The notes: generated from the letters alone by a model not told the origin. Positions 22,640-34,804 are shown, counted from the first letter of the stretch. The stretch is 64,000 nt of DNA from Liquidambar formosana (GCA_039720395.1 CM077822.1:20047267-20111266); one strand, 5' to 3'. A program made the numbers and translations.

Positions 22640-22839
22640 GACTGCGGTAAGTCAGTTCTCCTTACTAAAAACCAAAATCATACCTGTGCGACCCAGGAAA
22701 TCAGCAACCGGCTGGTTCCCTTGTCTTGTTCCCCATACATTTCAAATTCAAGTGGTCACCGAAATCTTTTCCCTCTACCCCATGCTGATCAGACTTGGGT
22801 GAAAACATCGGTGCTGGAAAATGGGGAAGTGATAGATGA

Positions 22840-22906
22840 TGCGTACGCATATGTTGCTGTTGCGTACGCATGGTGCGTACGCATTAAACCCATATGCGTA
22901 CGTATG
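22840..22906. promoter_or_regulatory. TGCGTACGCA palindrome cluster B in element 3 LTR
   Basis: Three exact TGCGTACGCA (22840, 22861, 22873) and a TGCGTACGTA within 67 bases, about 200 bases upstream of the LTR TATA box. This is the same position as the triple-dyad module in elements 1 and 2. Confidence 0.8.
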
Positions 22907-23057
22907 AGGTATACAGATAAGTTTTCAAGCTGCAATCTAAGCGTCGCATCGGGAATTGCTTTGTCAATTTCTCGGGACACACAATAAACCTCATCATCGG
23001 GATTCCAACTCGGGTGATCTCAGATCTGATTGGGCGATACAAAATGGGGTGTCTACA

Positions 23058-23354
23058 GTTGCCCCTCTTTTGATTATACTCGCTCATGAGTAATATCGGA
23101 AGACTTCATAGACCTGTCCATTTTTACCAACTAACCAAATCGAAATCGAAGTACACACATGCAATGGGTCGAGTTAGGAATCACCCAACTACCTATGTAC
23201 CCTTTGGAAGGGATCAGACCTGCCGTAGTTCGTGCAAACAAAATAAAAGCTCACCTAGGCAGTGATGTGGGGTATAAGTGTATGAGTTAAAGAAAATAGC
23301 CATCTCGGGCTTATGAGGAACTATCCTTAACGAAGGGCAATAAGGCGTTATCGA
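23058..23354. other. Polypurine tract and spacer, element 3
   Basis: The purine tract at 23058-23073 (minus strand) is followed by about 280 bases with no gene and no obvious repeat, leading into the tandem array. Confidence 0.6.
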
Positions 23355-23825
23355 ACCCTATAACGAGGTTTGACCTCAGCAGAGGCCCATATAAGTGATT
23401 TCGGACCCTATAAAGAGGGCTGACCTCAACAGAGGCCCACGTAAACGATTTCGGGTGATGTCGGACCCTATAAAGAGGGCTGACCTCAACGGAGGCCCAA
23501 ATTGGTCATATCAGACCCTACAAAGAGGGTTGACCTCAACGGAGGCCCAAGTCGGTCATATCAAACCCTACAAAGAGGGTTGACCTCAACGGAGGCCCAA
23601 GTCGGTCATATTGGACCCTATAAAGAGGGTTGACCTCAACGGAGGCCCAAGTCGGTGGTATCGGACCCTATAAGGAGGGTTGACCCCAATGGAGGCCCAT
23701 GTAAACGATTTCAGGTGATGTCGGACCCTATAAAGAGGGCTGACCTCAACGGAGGCCCAAAGTGGTCATATCGGACCCTACAAAGAGGGTTGACCTCAAC
23801 GGAGGCCCAAGTCAGTGGTAAATTA
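23355..23825. repeat. Tandem array of ~60-bp units (element 3 3' region)
   Basis: About eight units with the phrases tcggaccctataaagagggt and tgacctcaacggaggccca. Each contains two small dyads, ACCCTATAAAGAGGGT and CCTCAACGGAGG. The sequence is unrelated to the arrays of elements 1, 2 and 4 but occupies the same place between the PMD-C gene and the polypurine tract. Confidence 0.9.
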
Positions 23826-23987
23826 GCTGTGATTCTCTAACCTTAACGAAGGTCCAATGCTGGATTGAGATCTAAACAAAAGCCGGATGTTAAATCAAAA
23901 TCTTTGCGAGGATTAGGTATTCAGGATCTAATTGTGGGTCAAGTGTCGATATTGCCCCTGGTTTACAGTCAACCAAAATCATGCAGA

Positions 23988-24052
23988 TGCGTACGCACAA
24001 GACACTAATGCGTCCGCATGCGGCGTGCCCAAAGTTGTCCCTTGCGTACGCA
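23988..24052. promoter_or_regulatory. TGCGTACGCA cluster upstream of element 3 PMD-C
   Basis: Exact palindromes at 23988 and 24043 with a TGCGTCCGCA variant between, about 290-350 bases upstream of the PMD-C start. Nothing else recognised in 23826-24339 apart from a CT-rich probable 5' leader. Confidence 0.75.
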
Positions 24053-24685
24053 CCTACGTTTTAATTTTCACACAGCAACCGGGACGGCGCCGTTTCGCTT
24101 AGTAACGGTTTCAGGGTTCACAACCCTTCGTCTCCGATGGAACAAAACGCCATTTTTTTTGAAAAATCCTTTACAGTTTTTTATTAAACGCTTCTTACCC
24201 AAAGCTCTTGGCCTCTCCTCTCTCGTTTCTTCCTTCCTCAAATCTCTTCTTTCTTCCAAACCTTTCTTTCCATTTCCTCTCCATTCTCCCTACTTACCTC
24301 CGCCTCATTGCCAGTGTCTGAAACTCCCTGCCAGCGACAATGGCTCCCAAGCGTGTTCGTGGCGATGACGAGGGTTTTGTCATCAACAGGTGGGATCCGC
24401 AACTCCCCCCTAATGCCATACCGGAAATCTTGTACCATCCTACGGATCATCGTTCTCAGATTGCGCGCCAACAGAGGGTAAGTCACAAAAGATTTGATTT
24501 TTTCCTTTTAAAGCTTTGATTTTTATCGATGCATGTTTAAAAATTCAAACTTTAGTGAATTAATGATGTTTAATGAACCCGAAATTAAAAAATACTGTGA
24601 ACTCTGATAATAACATGATGGGGAAAAAATGGTAATGGTGAGACGAAACAGAGGCTTCGTGGGAACAGAACCTGGGTCTCAGTTA

Positions 24686-25287
24686 TGCGTACGCAAGACC
24701 ATCGGTTGCGTACGCAATACTGATACTCGAGTTCTTTATGGCAAACCTCGAAAACAAAACCTACATGACCTATGACCTAAGACACAATTATGATTGATGT
24801 TACACGGGGGGAAAAAGAAGGGGTGATACCCTATTCAGGGGGATGATGTCGCCCATGATGCGTACGCATCTACAACAGTTGCGTACGCATCGCGTGCGGA
24901 GAATTCCGAGGTTCAGATCTTTGAGACTCGAGCTCGAGAGGAACCCATGCTAATTCGGATGAATGCTAACATTGGGTCTGCAAAGATCAATCATGCGTAC
25001 GCAATGATATTATTTTAACAAACTTGCGTACGGAACTACACTGGGTGCGTACGCAACATCACCAGACCTTTAAGATAGGCCCTAGGACTTTGATGAATAG
25101 GCCTAATGATGACATGGTGTGGGTAGGGGGCAGTGGGCTATCAGATGCGTACGCGGTATATGTTAATGCGTACGTAGATCACTGTTGCATACGCATTGGG
25201 GTGTATTGCGTGCGCATGGGTGAACTTTTTCATAAAATCATGGATTGCTCAGGTGCGTACGCATCTGCGGGGGTTGAGTACGCATGT
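24686..25287. promoter_or_regulatory. TGCGTACGCA clusters in PMD-C intron 1 (element 3)
   Basis: Exact copies at 24686, 24707, 24859, 24880, 24994 and 25046, with further exact or one-base-variant copies at 25146-25287. Several occur as pairs whose starts are 21 bases apart. Function unknown. Confidence 0.75.
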
Positions 25288-26611
25288 TTCATGAATTCTA
25301 TGGTATAGAATTGTCTAATATATATACCTGTTTTTATACTTACTTGACTTTAATTTTTTTTTGCAGATTCCGAAGAAGAAGTATGGACGTGGTAGCATGG
25401 ATAGCCTGACTAGCTGGTGGGGTAGGCTTACCGAGGAGACCCGACAGCTGGTCATAGACGCGGGCTTTGGGAAGCTCGCCACTGACACCATCACGCGCCG
25501 TCCTGGCCCTACACTTGTGCTTGCCTTGGCCGAGCGGTGGTGGGATACCACCCACACCTTCCATATAGCCGGACAGGAGTACACCATGACCCTGTATGAC
25601 TTCTATCGCCTGACTGGGCTTAGGATGTGGGGACGACGGTTTACATTTGAGCTGATGGAGGCCGATCGCAAGGCCTTGACCTTGCGCTTGTTGGGAGTCC
25701 CTTGCCCATCTGCTACGCTGAAGTACCCAGCTTTGCTTGCTGCGTACTCTCAGAGAGGTCAGGATACTGCGGAGGATCGCACGCAGATGGCGCGAGCATT
25801 CATTCTATACCTCCTTGGCGCCTTTCTGGCTGCCAATTCTGCGCAGACGGTGGAGCCCGGATGGCTGCTGGCTTTGGATGATTTGACTGCTGCGAGAGAG
25901 TACGGCTGGGGGAGTGCAGTGCTATCTCATTTGTATGCCACTATGGATTCACTGAGTCGACTAGTGTCTGATCCTACTGGGTGTTGGCGCTTATGGGGGG
26001 TAAGATGCTTCCTTTCCTTTTTCTTTTCTGTACTTCTCTTTTTCATTTTTGACTGTAAATGGTAACATCTGAACTGTATAGTTGTGGGCTCGTGAGTATC
26101 TCACCCTGGAGCCGCTGATGGATGGTGACGAGGCTTCACACATTGTGGTCAGGGAGTTTCTGGACAGACTGGATAGGGTAAGTGCCTTCCTTTCCTCTCT
26201 CTTTCTTTTTTATTTTATTTTTTTATTTTTTTATTTTTTTTATACTATACTAACTTCCTCTTTTGCAGGTGAATGCTCGACCATGGGTGGGTGCTCCGGA
26301 GCTGGGTCCCCAGGACTGGGAGGAGGATGCATGGGAGATGTCTGAGATCTCCTGTCTGCTGTCTTATCCCCGGGCACGCGCCTTCTATTTTGCTGAGAGG
26401 GTGGTGCCCCAGCTCACCATCGACCCGGAGCTGCGCCAGAGGGTTCCATATGATCCGCCTTCCTTTTCATTGATCCCCTATTCGATGAGCACAGCGGATG
26501 TGGAGGAATGGCGAGAGGGTATACACTACCTTTCTAGACTGCTAAGACCCTCGGAGAGCTATTCCACTTTCGCTCACGAGCGGCTCATGCCCCGCCTCGT
26601 AGGACACCAGG

Positions 26612-26795
26612 TAGGGGTGTTAATGGTTTTGGTTAAAACCGAGAACCAAATCGAACCAAACCGAACCGAGCGGTTTGGTTTGGTTTTTTTGTTATTAGGT
26701 TTGGTTATGGTTTTAATTTTAGAAAACCGAACTCAATTCGTTTGGTTTTGGTTTTCAGTTTTAAAAAACCGAACCAAACCGAAAAAACCGAAAAA

Positions 26796-26890
<95 letters not shown>

Positions 26891-27358
26891 TAAAGTTTGT
26901 AAATTCCCAATTCTAATAAGGGTAAAATAGGTAATGGGCTTGTTTTTGTTGATTTTAAGTTTCTTATTGTTTTCCCTTTTTAGAATCGGCATGGATTAAA
27001 CTAGCTATTAATGTTGTGTGTATTAATGTTGTGTGTGATATTGACATATTGATATATGTCAATATGTTTCTATTTTGATACAATGTTTGTTTTTTTTAGT
27101 TGCTAATGTAATGCTTTTATTAAAAATATTTTTATTTGGAGTTTGGCATGTCATTTTTTTCATTTTCAATTATTTGTTGTTACTTGATAGGTTAAAACCG
27201 AAACCGAACCGAACCAAACCGAAATATAATGGTTTGGTTTGGTTTGGTTTTTTTATAGTATGGTTTGGTTTTGGTTTGGGAGGAACAAAACCGAAGTATA
27301 ATGGTTTGGTTTGAAATCTCCCCTAAAACCGAACCAAACCGAACCATTAACACCCCTA
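26612..27358. mobile_element. hAT-type MITE with (TA)n microsatellite
   Basis: 747 bp with terminal inverted repeats TAGGGGTGTTAATGGTT / AACCATTAACACCCCTA and an exact 8-bp target duplication ACACCAGG (26604-26611 and 27359-27366), the hAT signature. The interior is built of aaccgaacc/ggtttggtt repeats and a (TA)n run at about 26801-26885. It encodes no transposase and is therefore non-autonomous. Confidence 0.92.
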
Positions 27359-27794
27359 ACACCAGGTATTCTGATTGTTTCTGTGTTTCTTTTACCTATT
27401 TTTGATCTTTGATGCTCACTTTATCTTCTCCTTTTCTGTCAGGTTCCTTTTGCTGGCGCGCCTGGCGAGGGATTCCCACCTGTATTCCCTTCTTGGTCTG
27501 TCCCACTCTTCCGCCGTAACGGCCGGGTTCGCGAGGTGCGCATTCAGCGGGATATGACGGCCTATCCCTGTCCTATTCCTCCTGGTACACATCAGGTATG
27601 TTTTCTCTATTTCTGCAAAAATATGGTTATCATGTGATGTATGCATGTCCTAATTGTTTTTCCCATTTTTCCCTGTTAGCTTACGCTCCCCGAGACTGAG
27701 TTCGTCTATCAGATGATAGGCGGACTCAAGCAGCTATGCATTGATCAGTCACAGACCATCTTGGACCTGCGGGGAGGCGCGGGACGAGGTGGTG

Positions 27795-29453
27795 TGTTAG
27801 GATTATGCCCTAGAGCCAATCATAGAGATGATTGTTTAGGGATTAGGAACAATCATTTGATTTCATTTATGTATGTCACATTTATTATTGATTTAATAAA
27901 AGGGCTTATTCTATTATGTTTATATGCATCATTTATATTTCCATAATATGTCCATGGAGTTAGAGTTGAGAATATGGAATTACAAAGAGTTGTAATTTTG
28001 AGACTATAGATATATCTCTGTACTAAACTCCTAAAGCATTCCTAGTTGAAGGTTCACTATGATGGACAGTAATGAACCATAGGACTAGCACTTGTTAGGT
28101 TGACTCTAAAGGAGGATAGCTAGTCTCAAGCTATTTGTGTAGAGACACTACAACCAACAAGTGGGTGCCTATTACGAGAATAGGTACACTGAATGTGACC
28201 AAAGATATGAGATAAACTGAATGGAGTTTTATCCTGCCTGTCAATCAGTTTCTCATTGTTATAGTGGTACAAGTAATCCTTAGACCTGAGACACCATAGT
28301 TGCCTTATGCATGTAGCTTTAGAAGTTTGATAACACTAAGTGCAGATCCTATTCAAGGGTCTGCAAAGGTGTTCATTGGCCCTACTGCTATGTATATGAA
28401 GGCATGTGAGTGATCAACAAGGGATCCATCACTCTCAGGAAAAAGAGAGAGAATGTCTCATATAGCATTCATAATATAACTCATTAAATCCATGGCTATG
28501 GTAGGATGAATATGAAAAGAGTTTCATGAGTTCATCAATGAGTTGATATCTATGAATGAGTATAAAGTAATTGAACTAGGGACTTGACAGACTTCCATGT
28601 CCTATTAGTTCAATTGGAGACATTGTGTTGAAGGAAGGATGCAATTGTAACCTATAAACTATAACAGAAGGGTTCTTTGTAAATGACTATTCACCTCATT
28701 AAGGACCGCACCATGAGCCATATGCTAGGTGTTACTCATGGTTAGTAGAAGCCCTAATTGATATAAGTTAGTTATAATCAATTAGGGAATTGGAAGGAGT
28801 TCCAATTAGACCCTAAATGGAAAGAGTTCCATTGTGCACACCTCGTGCTATTCCTACTACTTAATGATGTGAACCCAATGGGTCACACACTGATCATGCA
28901 AGAAGGGCTTTAAAGTCTATGAGAGAAAGGGTTTTAGTGAATAAAGAATAGTTCTTTATAGGCCTATTTGTATTTGATACAAATAATAGGGGTTAATGTG
29001 CAATTAAGTATAATTACACATAACCCTATTAGGGTTTCTTCCCCATGGCCAGCCCCCTTTAGTGGGCTGCCTATATAAGTCACACTTATGTGTGACATGG
29101 CATAATAGGCTTGCACAAAAAACCCTAGCCGTCCAGCCCCTTGGAGGCTCTCTTCTCTCTCTCTCTCTTCTCCACCTCTAGCAACAACAAGGAAGAAGAA
29201 AGAAAGGACTTGAAGCTCTAGCTAGGTGTGGATACCGTTGGAGGCAGCACACTTGGGCTGCTCATTCACCGCTGTCCGGAATCAAAGCTTGGAGCAAAAA
29301 GGAGAAGACAAAAATTCTGTAAGTGTTCTAACCCTCTTCGTAGTTAGGGTTTGATTTTGTGTTATGCATAGTTAGATTCATGGGCTGTGGAATCGTAGGA
29401 AAAATTTTTATATTCCGCACTTTGTATTTTTCCCTCTTGTTCGATTCCCAACA
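27795..29453 (+). mobile_element. Solo Copia LTR in the last exon of element 3 PMD-C
   Basis: 1659 bp, TGTTAGGATT to CCCAACA, flanked by the 5-bp duplication TGGTG (27790-27794 and 29454-29458). Same family as 10127-19817. No interior is present, so it arose by LTR-LTR recombination. Removing the LTR and one TSD copy restores the exon frame. Confidence 0.95.
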
Positions 29454-29856
29454 TGGTGGTGGTGATACAGACAGTGATGATGATGATGATGATGGGGATG
29501 GTGATGAGGAGAGCGTGATGCAGCCCCCTCGTGGTCGTGGTGGTGCCAGTTCATCCGGTGTTCAGAGGCAATAGATGTTTTCTTTGTTCACTTGCCTCCT
29601 CTTTTCTTAGAACAGTTTCTCTATTGGTTTTTTGGGATGTGTATTTAAACATTTCTGCCATAACCTTTATTTTAGTTTTTATTTCCATTAGCAATTGCAT
29701 GTTTATATAAGAAAATGCATTTTTCAAAACGCGAATCTCCATAAATCACTGATATTTTGTCAACAACAATTCGCCATGATTAGATCGAACAAACCGACCA
29801 TTATGTTTCGGACTTGGTATCTGTCGTGAAAATCCGTTAGCAGAAATCCACACAAA

Positions 29857-29935
29857 TGTGTACGCAAGACAACCTGATGCAGATGCATGTTGCGTACGCA
29901 ACATAGAAGTGGGCGTACGCAGGATGCATACGCAA
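29857..29935. promoter_or_regulatory. TGCGTACGCA cluster between PMD-C and PMD-B (element 3)
   Basis: TGTGTACGCA, exact TGCGTACGCA (29891), GGCGTACGCA and TGCATACGCA within 79 bases. It continues at 55139-55147 on the other side of element 2, and before that insertion it lay 150-250 bases upstream of PMD-B. The 29575-29856 stretch holds no gene. Confidence 0.75.
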
Positions 29936-29947
29936 TGGAGAAGTGAG

Positions 29948-32626
29948 TGTGAACCCACGAAAAAGACGCGCGGAGCCCACAAGGGTTTGGCAAGAATTAT
30001 ATAAGGGGTTTAAAGACAACAAACAAAAAGGGAGTCGCCACCTCATTTTTTAGGGAAAGAGGAAAACCACAAAAATGTTTTACTTTTAAAACCACATGAC
30101 TCCATTAAAGGAAAAGCAAAGTCTTTGAAACCAGAAAATTGGATTCGGGGGCTAAGTTATGACGTGGGAAGGTTCTGGGCAAAAACCCATAGGCACCCAC
30201 ATCGCCCGAGTTGGTCTCTTAATTTAATTGGGCTAACTTAATATCTTTTCCACTCAAATATCATCATATATCATCACAAGGCAGCATGCATATCATATAT
30301 TCCATCGAATCATCTCATGCATAATCAAACAAACAAGACAAAACAGAAAAAAGAAGAAAAGAAAAGAAAAACCTAGGATACTTGGATCCTAGGACGGACT
30401 TGAGCCTCACGAAGAGCGCCTACGTACCATGCAGCGAAATACATGGATCAAAGTCCACGTAGTTCGAAAAGAATAGGGTTACAACCTAATACAAACCTAT
30501 GGTAAAAAACCCTAGGTTTCCTTATTTGAAAATATATTTATTTAATCCAAAACAGAAAACTTCCATAAGAGGAAAACCTTGATAAAAACCAGAATTTTAT
30601 ATTGAAGGAAACCTTTGATTATTACCATAAGCTTGTATTAAGAAGTAACCCTAAGAGGGAGAAGAGAAAAGAAAGAAAAAGAAAGGTGAATTGGGGCACC
30701 TTCAAACCCTACTTACCTGAGCGCAAAAGCTCCAAACATTAGCCATTTCATACCATAGCAGCCCTATTTGCAATAGGACAAGCATTGTACCTGTTTGCAC
30801 CCTTACAAGTGCACATAATCATGCAAAGAAAACAAAATCCTAATCTGGACAGAACCATGACAAAGCCTAAAATCATCCATTAATCATGCAAACAACAAGA
30901 ATAATGAATAACTAAGGACTCTAACTCAATCCTACATGCAATGACCTAGCTAACATGCATAGAAACCAAGAAATCCACTAATATGAATGCAAACCTAGCA
31001 TGATTTAACTATATGCAGCATATATAGAATGATTATGATGAGCAACAACTCAAAAAGCTAAGCTAAGCATGCTGTATGAAACTTGTGCGATTTCAGGGTT
31101 ATCGAAACCCTAATCTCACAACTATGCATTAAGACCTATGAAATAACTCTAAGACATGCTCAAATTATCATGAATATCATTCATATCATATATATTAACT
31201 AACAGGAGCATCAATTCATGATAATAATCACAGCAACCTAAACATGTGAACTATGCATGATTTAAGAGGATAAAAAGAGTAATACTTTCTAATCCCTAGC
31301 AAACCAGGGATTATCAAGCATATAAAGCCATGAACTATCCTAAAATCATTCATATAATATCACATAAACATTGAATTCCATCCATAAGAAGAGCAATTGC
31401 ATGCACCACAACTATCCTAGAAGAAGAAGAAAGAGAAGAAGGAGAAGCAGAAATTCATGTTCAGTATTCAAGGGATAGGCTTACCTCTTGTAGACTCTTC
31501 CTTCTCTTCAATCCTCTTGTTTCCTTGCTTGCTTGGGGTCGAAGAGCCTCCTCTTGAAGTCTTTCTAGCTCTCCAAACTCGTAGCTCCCTCTCTCTCTAA
31601 GTGTAAAGTGCAATTAACCTCTCCCTATGTTAAATATCATGTCCTTTATATAGAGAACTGACCCCCTAAACCAATGGCTAAGATTAATTCATTAAATAAT
31701 GATCCTAGGGCTATTAGAGACTCTCTTGGTGCTCAAACAACTCAAACCTACACACTCCTAAGCTCAGACAAGTTGTTTTGGCGGAGGAAACCGTCAAAAG
31801 AGGGAAGATAGAGTCAGAGTTTGACTCAAAGAAGGATTCCTCAGGTGACCAACTAGGCCTGGACGGTTAGCCGTCTGGGCTTGGACGGCTGACCGTCCAG
31901 CCCCGGACGGTTACCCGAGGCCCTCCTATTTCCGCTTCGGTTTTGACTTCCACTTGTTTCAGAAGTCCTAAAATCTTCAAATTAAGTCCAATTTTGACGA
32001 AATAAAAGCCAAAACGACCGTGTTTTGAAGGGGAACACATTTTTAGGCATTTTAGGACAAAAATCCTCAACCATGGGTGCATGGTTAGGTTTTACAAAGG
32101 TGGTTAACCATGGTGCTTCACCGTCGCTAAGCTGGGTTTGTACACAAGGTCGAACCGAATGCTTTCCCAATCGAAAATTGATCTTTCTAAACATATTTAG
32201 GACATAAATAAAGCCCAATTGAAGTTAAATGAGAGAAAATTGGTTGGGTCTTATGAGTCAATTTGAGCACACCAAGAAAGGGTCTTTTAGCCAACCCGAA
32301 CCATTACGAGCCGAATTGATCTTAAACCATTAATTCATGAAATTGAACCTATATATGGACTCTATATAACCATATGAACTCATGGGAATGACTCGGGATT
32401 CATTCCAAAGTCAAATGGAAAATATATGGCTTAAAAGACGATTATGCCCCTTAAAGTCGCAAAAGTTCTTATTGACTATCGAAATGAACTCCAAATCACT
32501 TCAAAATTCATACACATGATATTCAATGCCATAGAAACTCAATGCAAAAGACTAGACTCAAAAAGGACTCAAAATCCTACATGAAATGGTCTGTCCTAGC
32601 TAAGGTGACAAAAATGGGGTGTGACA
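29948..32626 (-). repeat. 3' LTR of element 2
   Basis: 2679 bp, TGTCACACCCC to GGGTTCACA on the minus strand. TATATAAA (minus) at 31645-31652; triple-dyad module at 31839-31920, about 190 bases upstream of it; TGGCGACTCC (minus) at 30031-30040. The polypurine tract adjoins at 32627-32642. Confidence 0.93.
31839..31920. promoter_or_regulatory. Triple-dyad module, 3' LTR of element 2
   Basis: GGTGACC...GGACGGTTA, GCCGTCT...GGACGGCT and GACCGTCC...GGACGGTTA between CCTCAGG and CCCGAGG arms. Confidence 0.78.
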
Positions 32627-32642
32627 GAAGCCCCTCATTGGT
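32627..32642 (-). other. Polypurine tract region before element 2 3' LTR
   Basis: GAGGGGCTTC on the minus strand touches the LTR start, identical to element 1. Confidence 0.75.
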
Positions 32643-32689
32643 GAACAAGTTTCACTTGCGAGCCAATGATCAAAGAACAACCCATTTTT

Positions 32690-33180
32690 GTTTGATGGAT
32701 TAATCTCATTAATACCAACAAACCCAAATGGAACCAAAAGGATAGACCAAGCATGCGACGATTTCATCGAAGCAACAAATTAATTGCATTTCTATGCATG
32801 CCAACTTCGTTGGTGCGCTCATGCAAATGCCTTTACCATGCACTAATTGCATTAGTGATATAACAACACATTTTTGCTTGATGGATTAATCTCATTAATA
32901 CCGACAAACTCAAATAGAACCATAAGGATAGACTTCGTCATATCCAAGCATGCGACGATTTCATCGAAGCAAAGATTTGAATGCATTTCTACGCATGCCA
33001 ACGTTCGTTGGTGCGCTCATGCAAATGCCTTTACCATGCACTAATTGCATTAGTGATATCCACATGGTCTTCTCATGACGCAAAGCTAGTTGCACTAGTG
33101 CATCACAAGGTACCCTACCAATCTCATTGGCATTCTCAAAATGAGTTATTTCATAACTCATAAATCATCATTTTATGTGA
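32690..33180. repeat. Duplicated dyad-rich segment, element 2
   Basis: Two copies containing CACTAATTGCATTAGTG and cgacgatttcatcgaagcaa, plus CTAGTTGCACTAG near 33088. It corresponds to 8040-8610 in element 1. No gene seen. Confidence 0.75.
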
Positions 33181-33239
33181 ATTATTGGTGAATTGAATGT
33201 CCATCAATTCAAAACCAAGTGCATTTCATGGCAGTCTCA

Positions 33240-34345
33240 CTGGGGCTAACAAATGTGGTGAGTTATTTCATAACTCATGACTTATCAAATTATGATTTCA
33301 TGCCACTTTCAGTGGAAACAACAAAGATATGGAGTTATTGCATAACTCATGTATCATTTCATGTGAAATTGTGATTTCATGCCACTTTCTATGGAAGTAA
33401 CAAAGATGGGGAGTTATTGCATAACTCATGGATCATTTCATGCCACTTTCTGTGGAAGTAACAAAGATAGGGAGTTATCTCATAACTCATGAATCGTCAT
33501 TTCATGTGAAATCGTGCCACTTTCTGTGGAAGTAACAAAGACGGGGAGTTATTGCATAACTCATGGATCGTCATTTCATGGGAAATTGTGCCACTTTCTG
33601 TGGAAGTAACAAAGACGGGGAGTTATTGCATAACTCATGGATCGTCATTTCATGGGAAATTGTGCCACTTTCTGTGGAAGTAACAAAGACGGGGAGTTAT
33701 TGCATAACTCATGAATCGTCATTTCATGAGAAATTGTGCCACTTTCTGTGGAAGTAACAAAGACGGGGAGTTATTGCATAACTCATGAATCATTTCATGC
33801 CACTTTCTATGGAAGTAACAAAGATGGGGAGTTATTGCATAACTCATGAATCGTCATTTCATGTGAAATTGTGCCACTTTCTGTGGAAGTAACAAAGACG
33901 GGGAGTTATTGCATAACTCATGAATCATCATTTCATGGGAAATTGTGCCACTTTCTGTGGAAGTAACAAAGACGGGGAGTTATTGCATAACTCATGAATC
34001 GTCATTTCATGGGAAATTGTGCCACTTTCTGTGGAAGTAACAAAGACGGGGAGTTATTGCATAACTCATGAATCATTTCATGCCACTTTCTGTGGAAGTA
34101 ACAAAGATGGGGAGTTATTGCATAACTCATGAATCGTCATTTCATGTGAAATTGTGCCACTTTCTGTGGAAGTAAGCAAGACGGGGAGTTATTGCATAAC
34201 TCATGGATCGTCATTTCATGTGAAATTGTGCCACTTTCTGTGGAAGTAACCAAGACGGGGAGTTATTGCATAACTCATGGATCATTTCATGCCACTTTCT
34301 GTGGAAGTAACAAAGATGGGGAGTTATTGCATAACTCATGAATCG
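33240..34345. repeat. Tandem array of dyad units (element 2 3' region)
   Basis: About 15-16 units of 61-75 bp, each with GAGTTATTGCATAACTC (or GAGTTATCTCATAACTC, GAGTTATTTCATAACTC) and CCACTTTCTGTGG. Some units lack the cgtcatttcatgggaaatt link, giving two length classes. The array is larger than in element 1 (about nine units). 34346-34692 holds no gene. Confidence 0.92.
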
Positions 34346-34692
34346 TCATTTTATGTGAAGTTATCTTTATCACATGATTAGCAAGTCATTTCATGTGAAA
34401 TTATCTTTATCACATGATATGATATCACTATCATCTCCTAGAGAATTGACTTCCAAGGCTTGAAAGTCAATCAATTCAACACTAAGCTCATTTCATGAGA
34501 AAGCCATTTATCATGGCCATTGCAACTCCTCGTTATGCGGGCGAATACAATCACCCAAGATTCAAAAATTTCATTGAAACTTGATAAACTTGAGGGATAT
34601 ATTCATCCTATAACTCAAGGATCGCACAAAAAGTCAATTTGGAGAAGTTTAGAGGTCGCAAGCGCGCGAAACGGGGCAAACGGGCAAAGCGG

Positions 34693-34773
34693 GCTAGGGT
34701 GACCATCTGCCCTCAGATGGTCAACCGTCCAGGGCAAGACGGCTGACCGTCCAAGGGTGGACGGTTACCCGAG
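34693..34773. promoter_or_regulatory. Triple-dyad module upstream of element 2 PMD-C
   Basis: TGACCATCT...AGATGGTCA, AACCGTCC...AGACGGCT and GACCGTCC...GGACGGTTA, ending in the ACCCGAG arm. About 290 bases upstream of the ATG and 25 bases upstream of a TTATAAAA box at 34797-34804. Confidence 0.8.
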
Positions 34774-34796
34774 CCCACCAAGGAAAAAATCTGGGT

Positions 34797-34804
34797 TTAT
34801 AAAA
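34797..34804 (+). promoter_or_regulatory. TATA-like box of element 2 PMD-C
   Basis: TTATAAAA, roughly 255 bases upstream of the first ATG of the coding frame, in a CA/CT-rich leader. Confidence 0.55.

Larger units (their letters stand above)
21417..23057 (-). mobile_element. 3' LTR of Tat-type element 3
   Basis: Read on the minus strand it runs from TGTAGACACCCC to GGTGCTTACA, 1641 bp. A purine tract (CAAAAGAGGGGCAAC, minus strand) adjoins its start at 23058-23073, which makes it the 3' LTR. Left flank AAGGG (21412-21416) is the candidate TSD; the other end is outside the window. It holds a TATA box at 22632-22639, two TGCGTACGCA clusters and an internal TGGCGACTCC (minus strand, 21482-21491). 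Confidence 0.85.
24340..29574 (+). pseudogene. Element 3 PMD-C: six-exon plant mobile domain gene, split by a Copia solo LTR
   Basis: Exons are 24340-24477, 25367-25999, 26082-26177, 26269-26610, 27443-27595 and 27680-29574, the last interrupted by an LTR at 27795-29453. All junctions are GT-AG and in phase. Exon 1 starts MAPKRVRGDD. Exon 2 carries the PMD core (LTSWWGRL, LALAERWWDTTHTFHIAGQE, YDFYRLTGLRMWG). Exon 4 has LLSYPRARAFYFAERV. The C-terminus is a glycine/aspartate run (SDDDDDD) followed by RGRGG, an acidic then RGG-like tail. It resembles MAIN-like/PP7-long-form proteins and matches PMD-C of elements 1 and 2 in order and position. Apart from the exonic LTR I see no stop in the exons, so the gene was probably intact until that insertion. 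A MITE sits at the exon 4 splice donor. Confidence 0.85.

Noticed and set aside
26705..26992. Frames coding long Tyr-Ile repeats on both strands
   Set aside because: They are translations of the (TA)n microsatellite inside the MITE.
24340..29574. A host MAIN-like gene rather than an element gene
   Set aside because: Its position, orientation and neighbours repeat exactly those in elements 1 and 2, between a tandem array plus 3' LTR and PMD-B plus pol.
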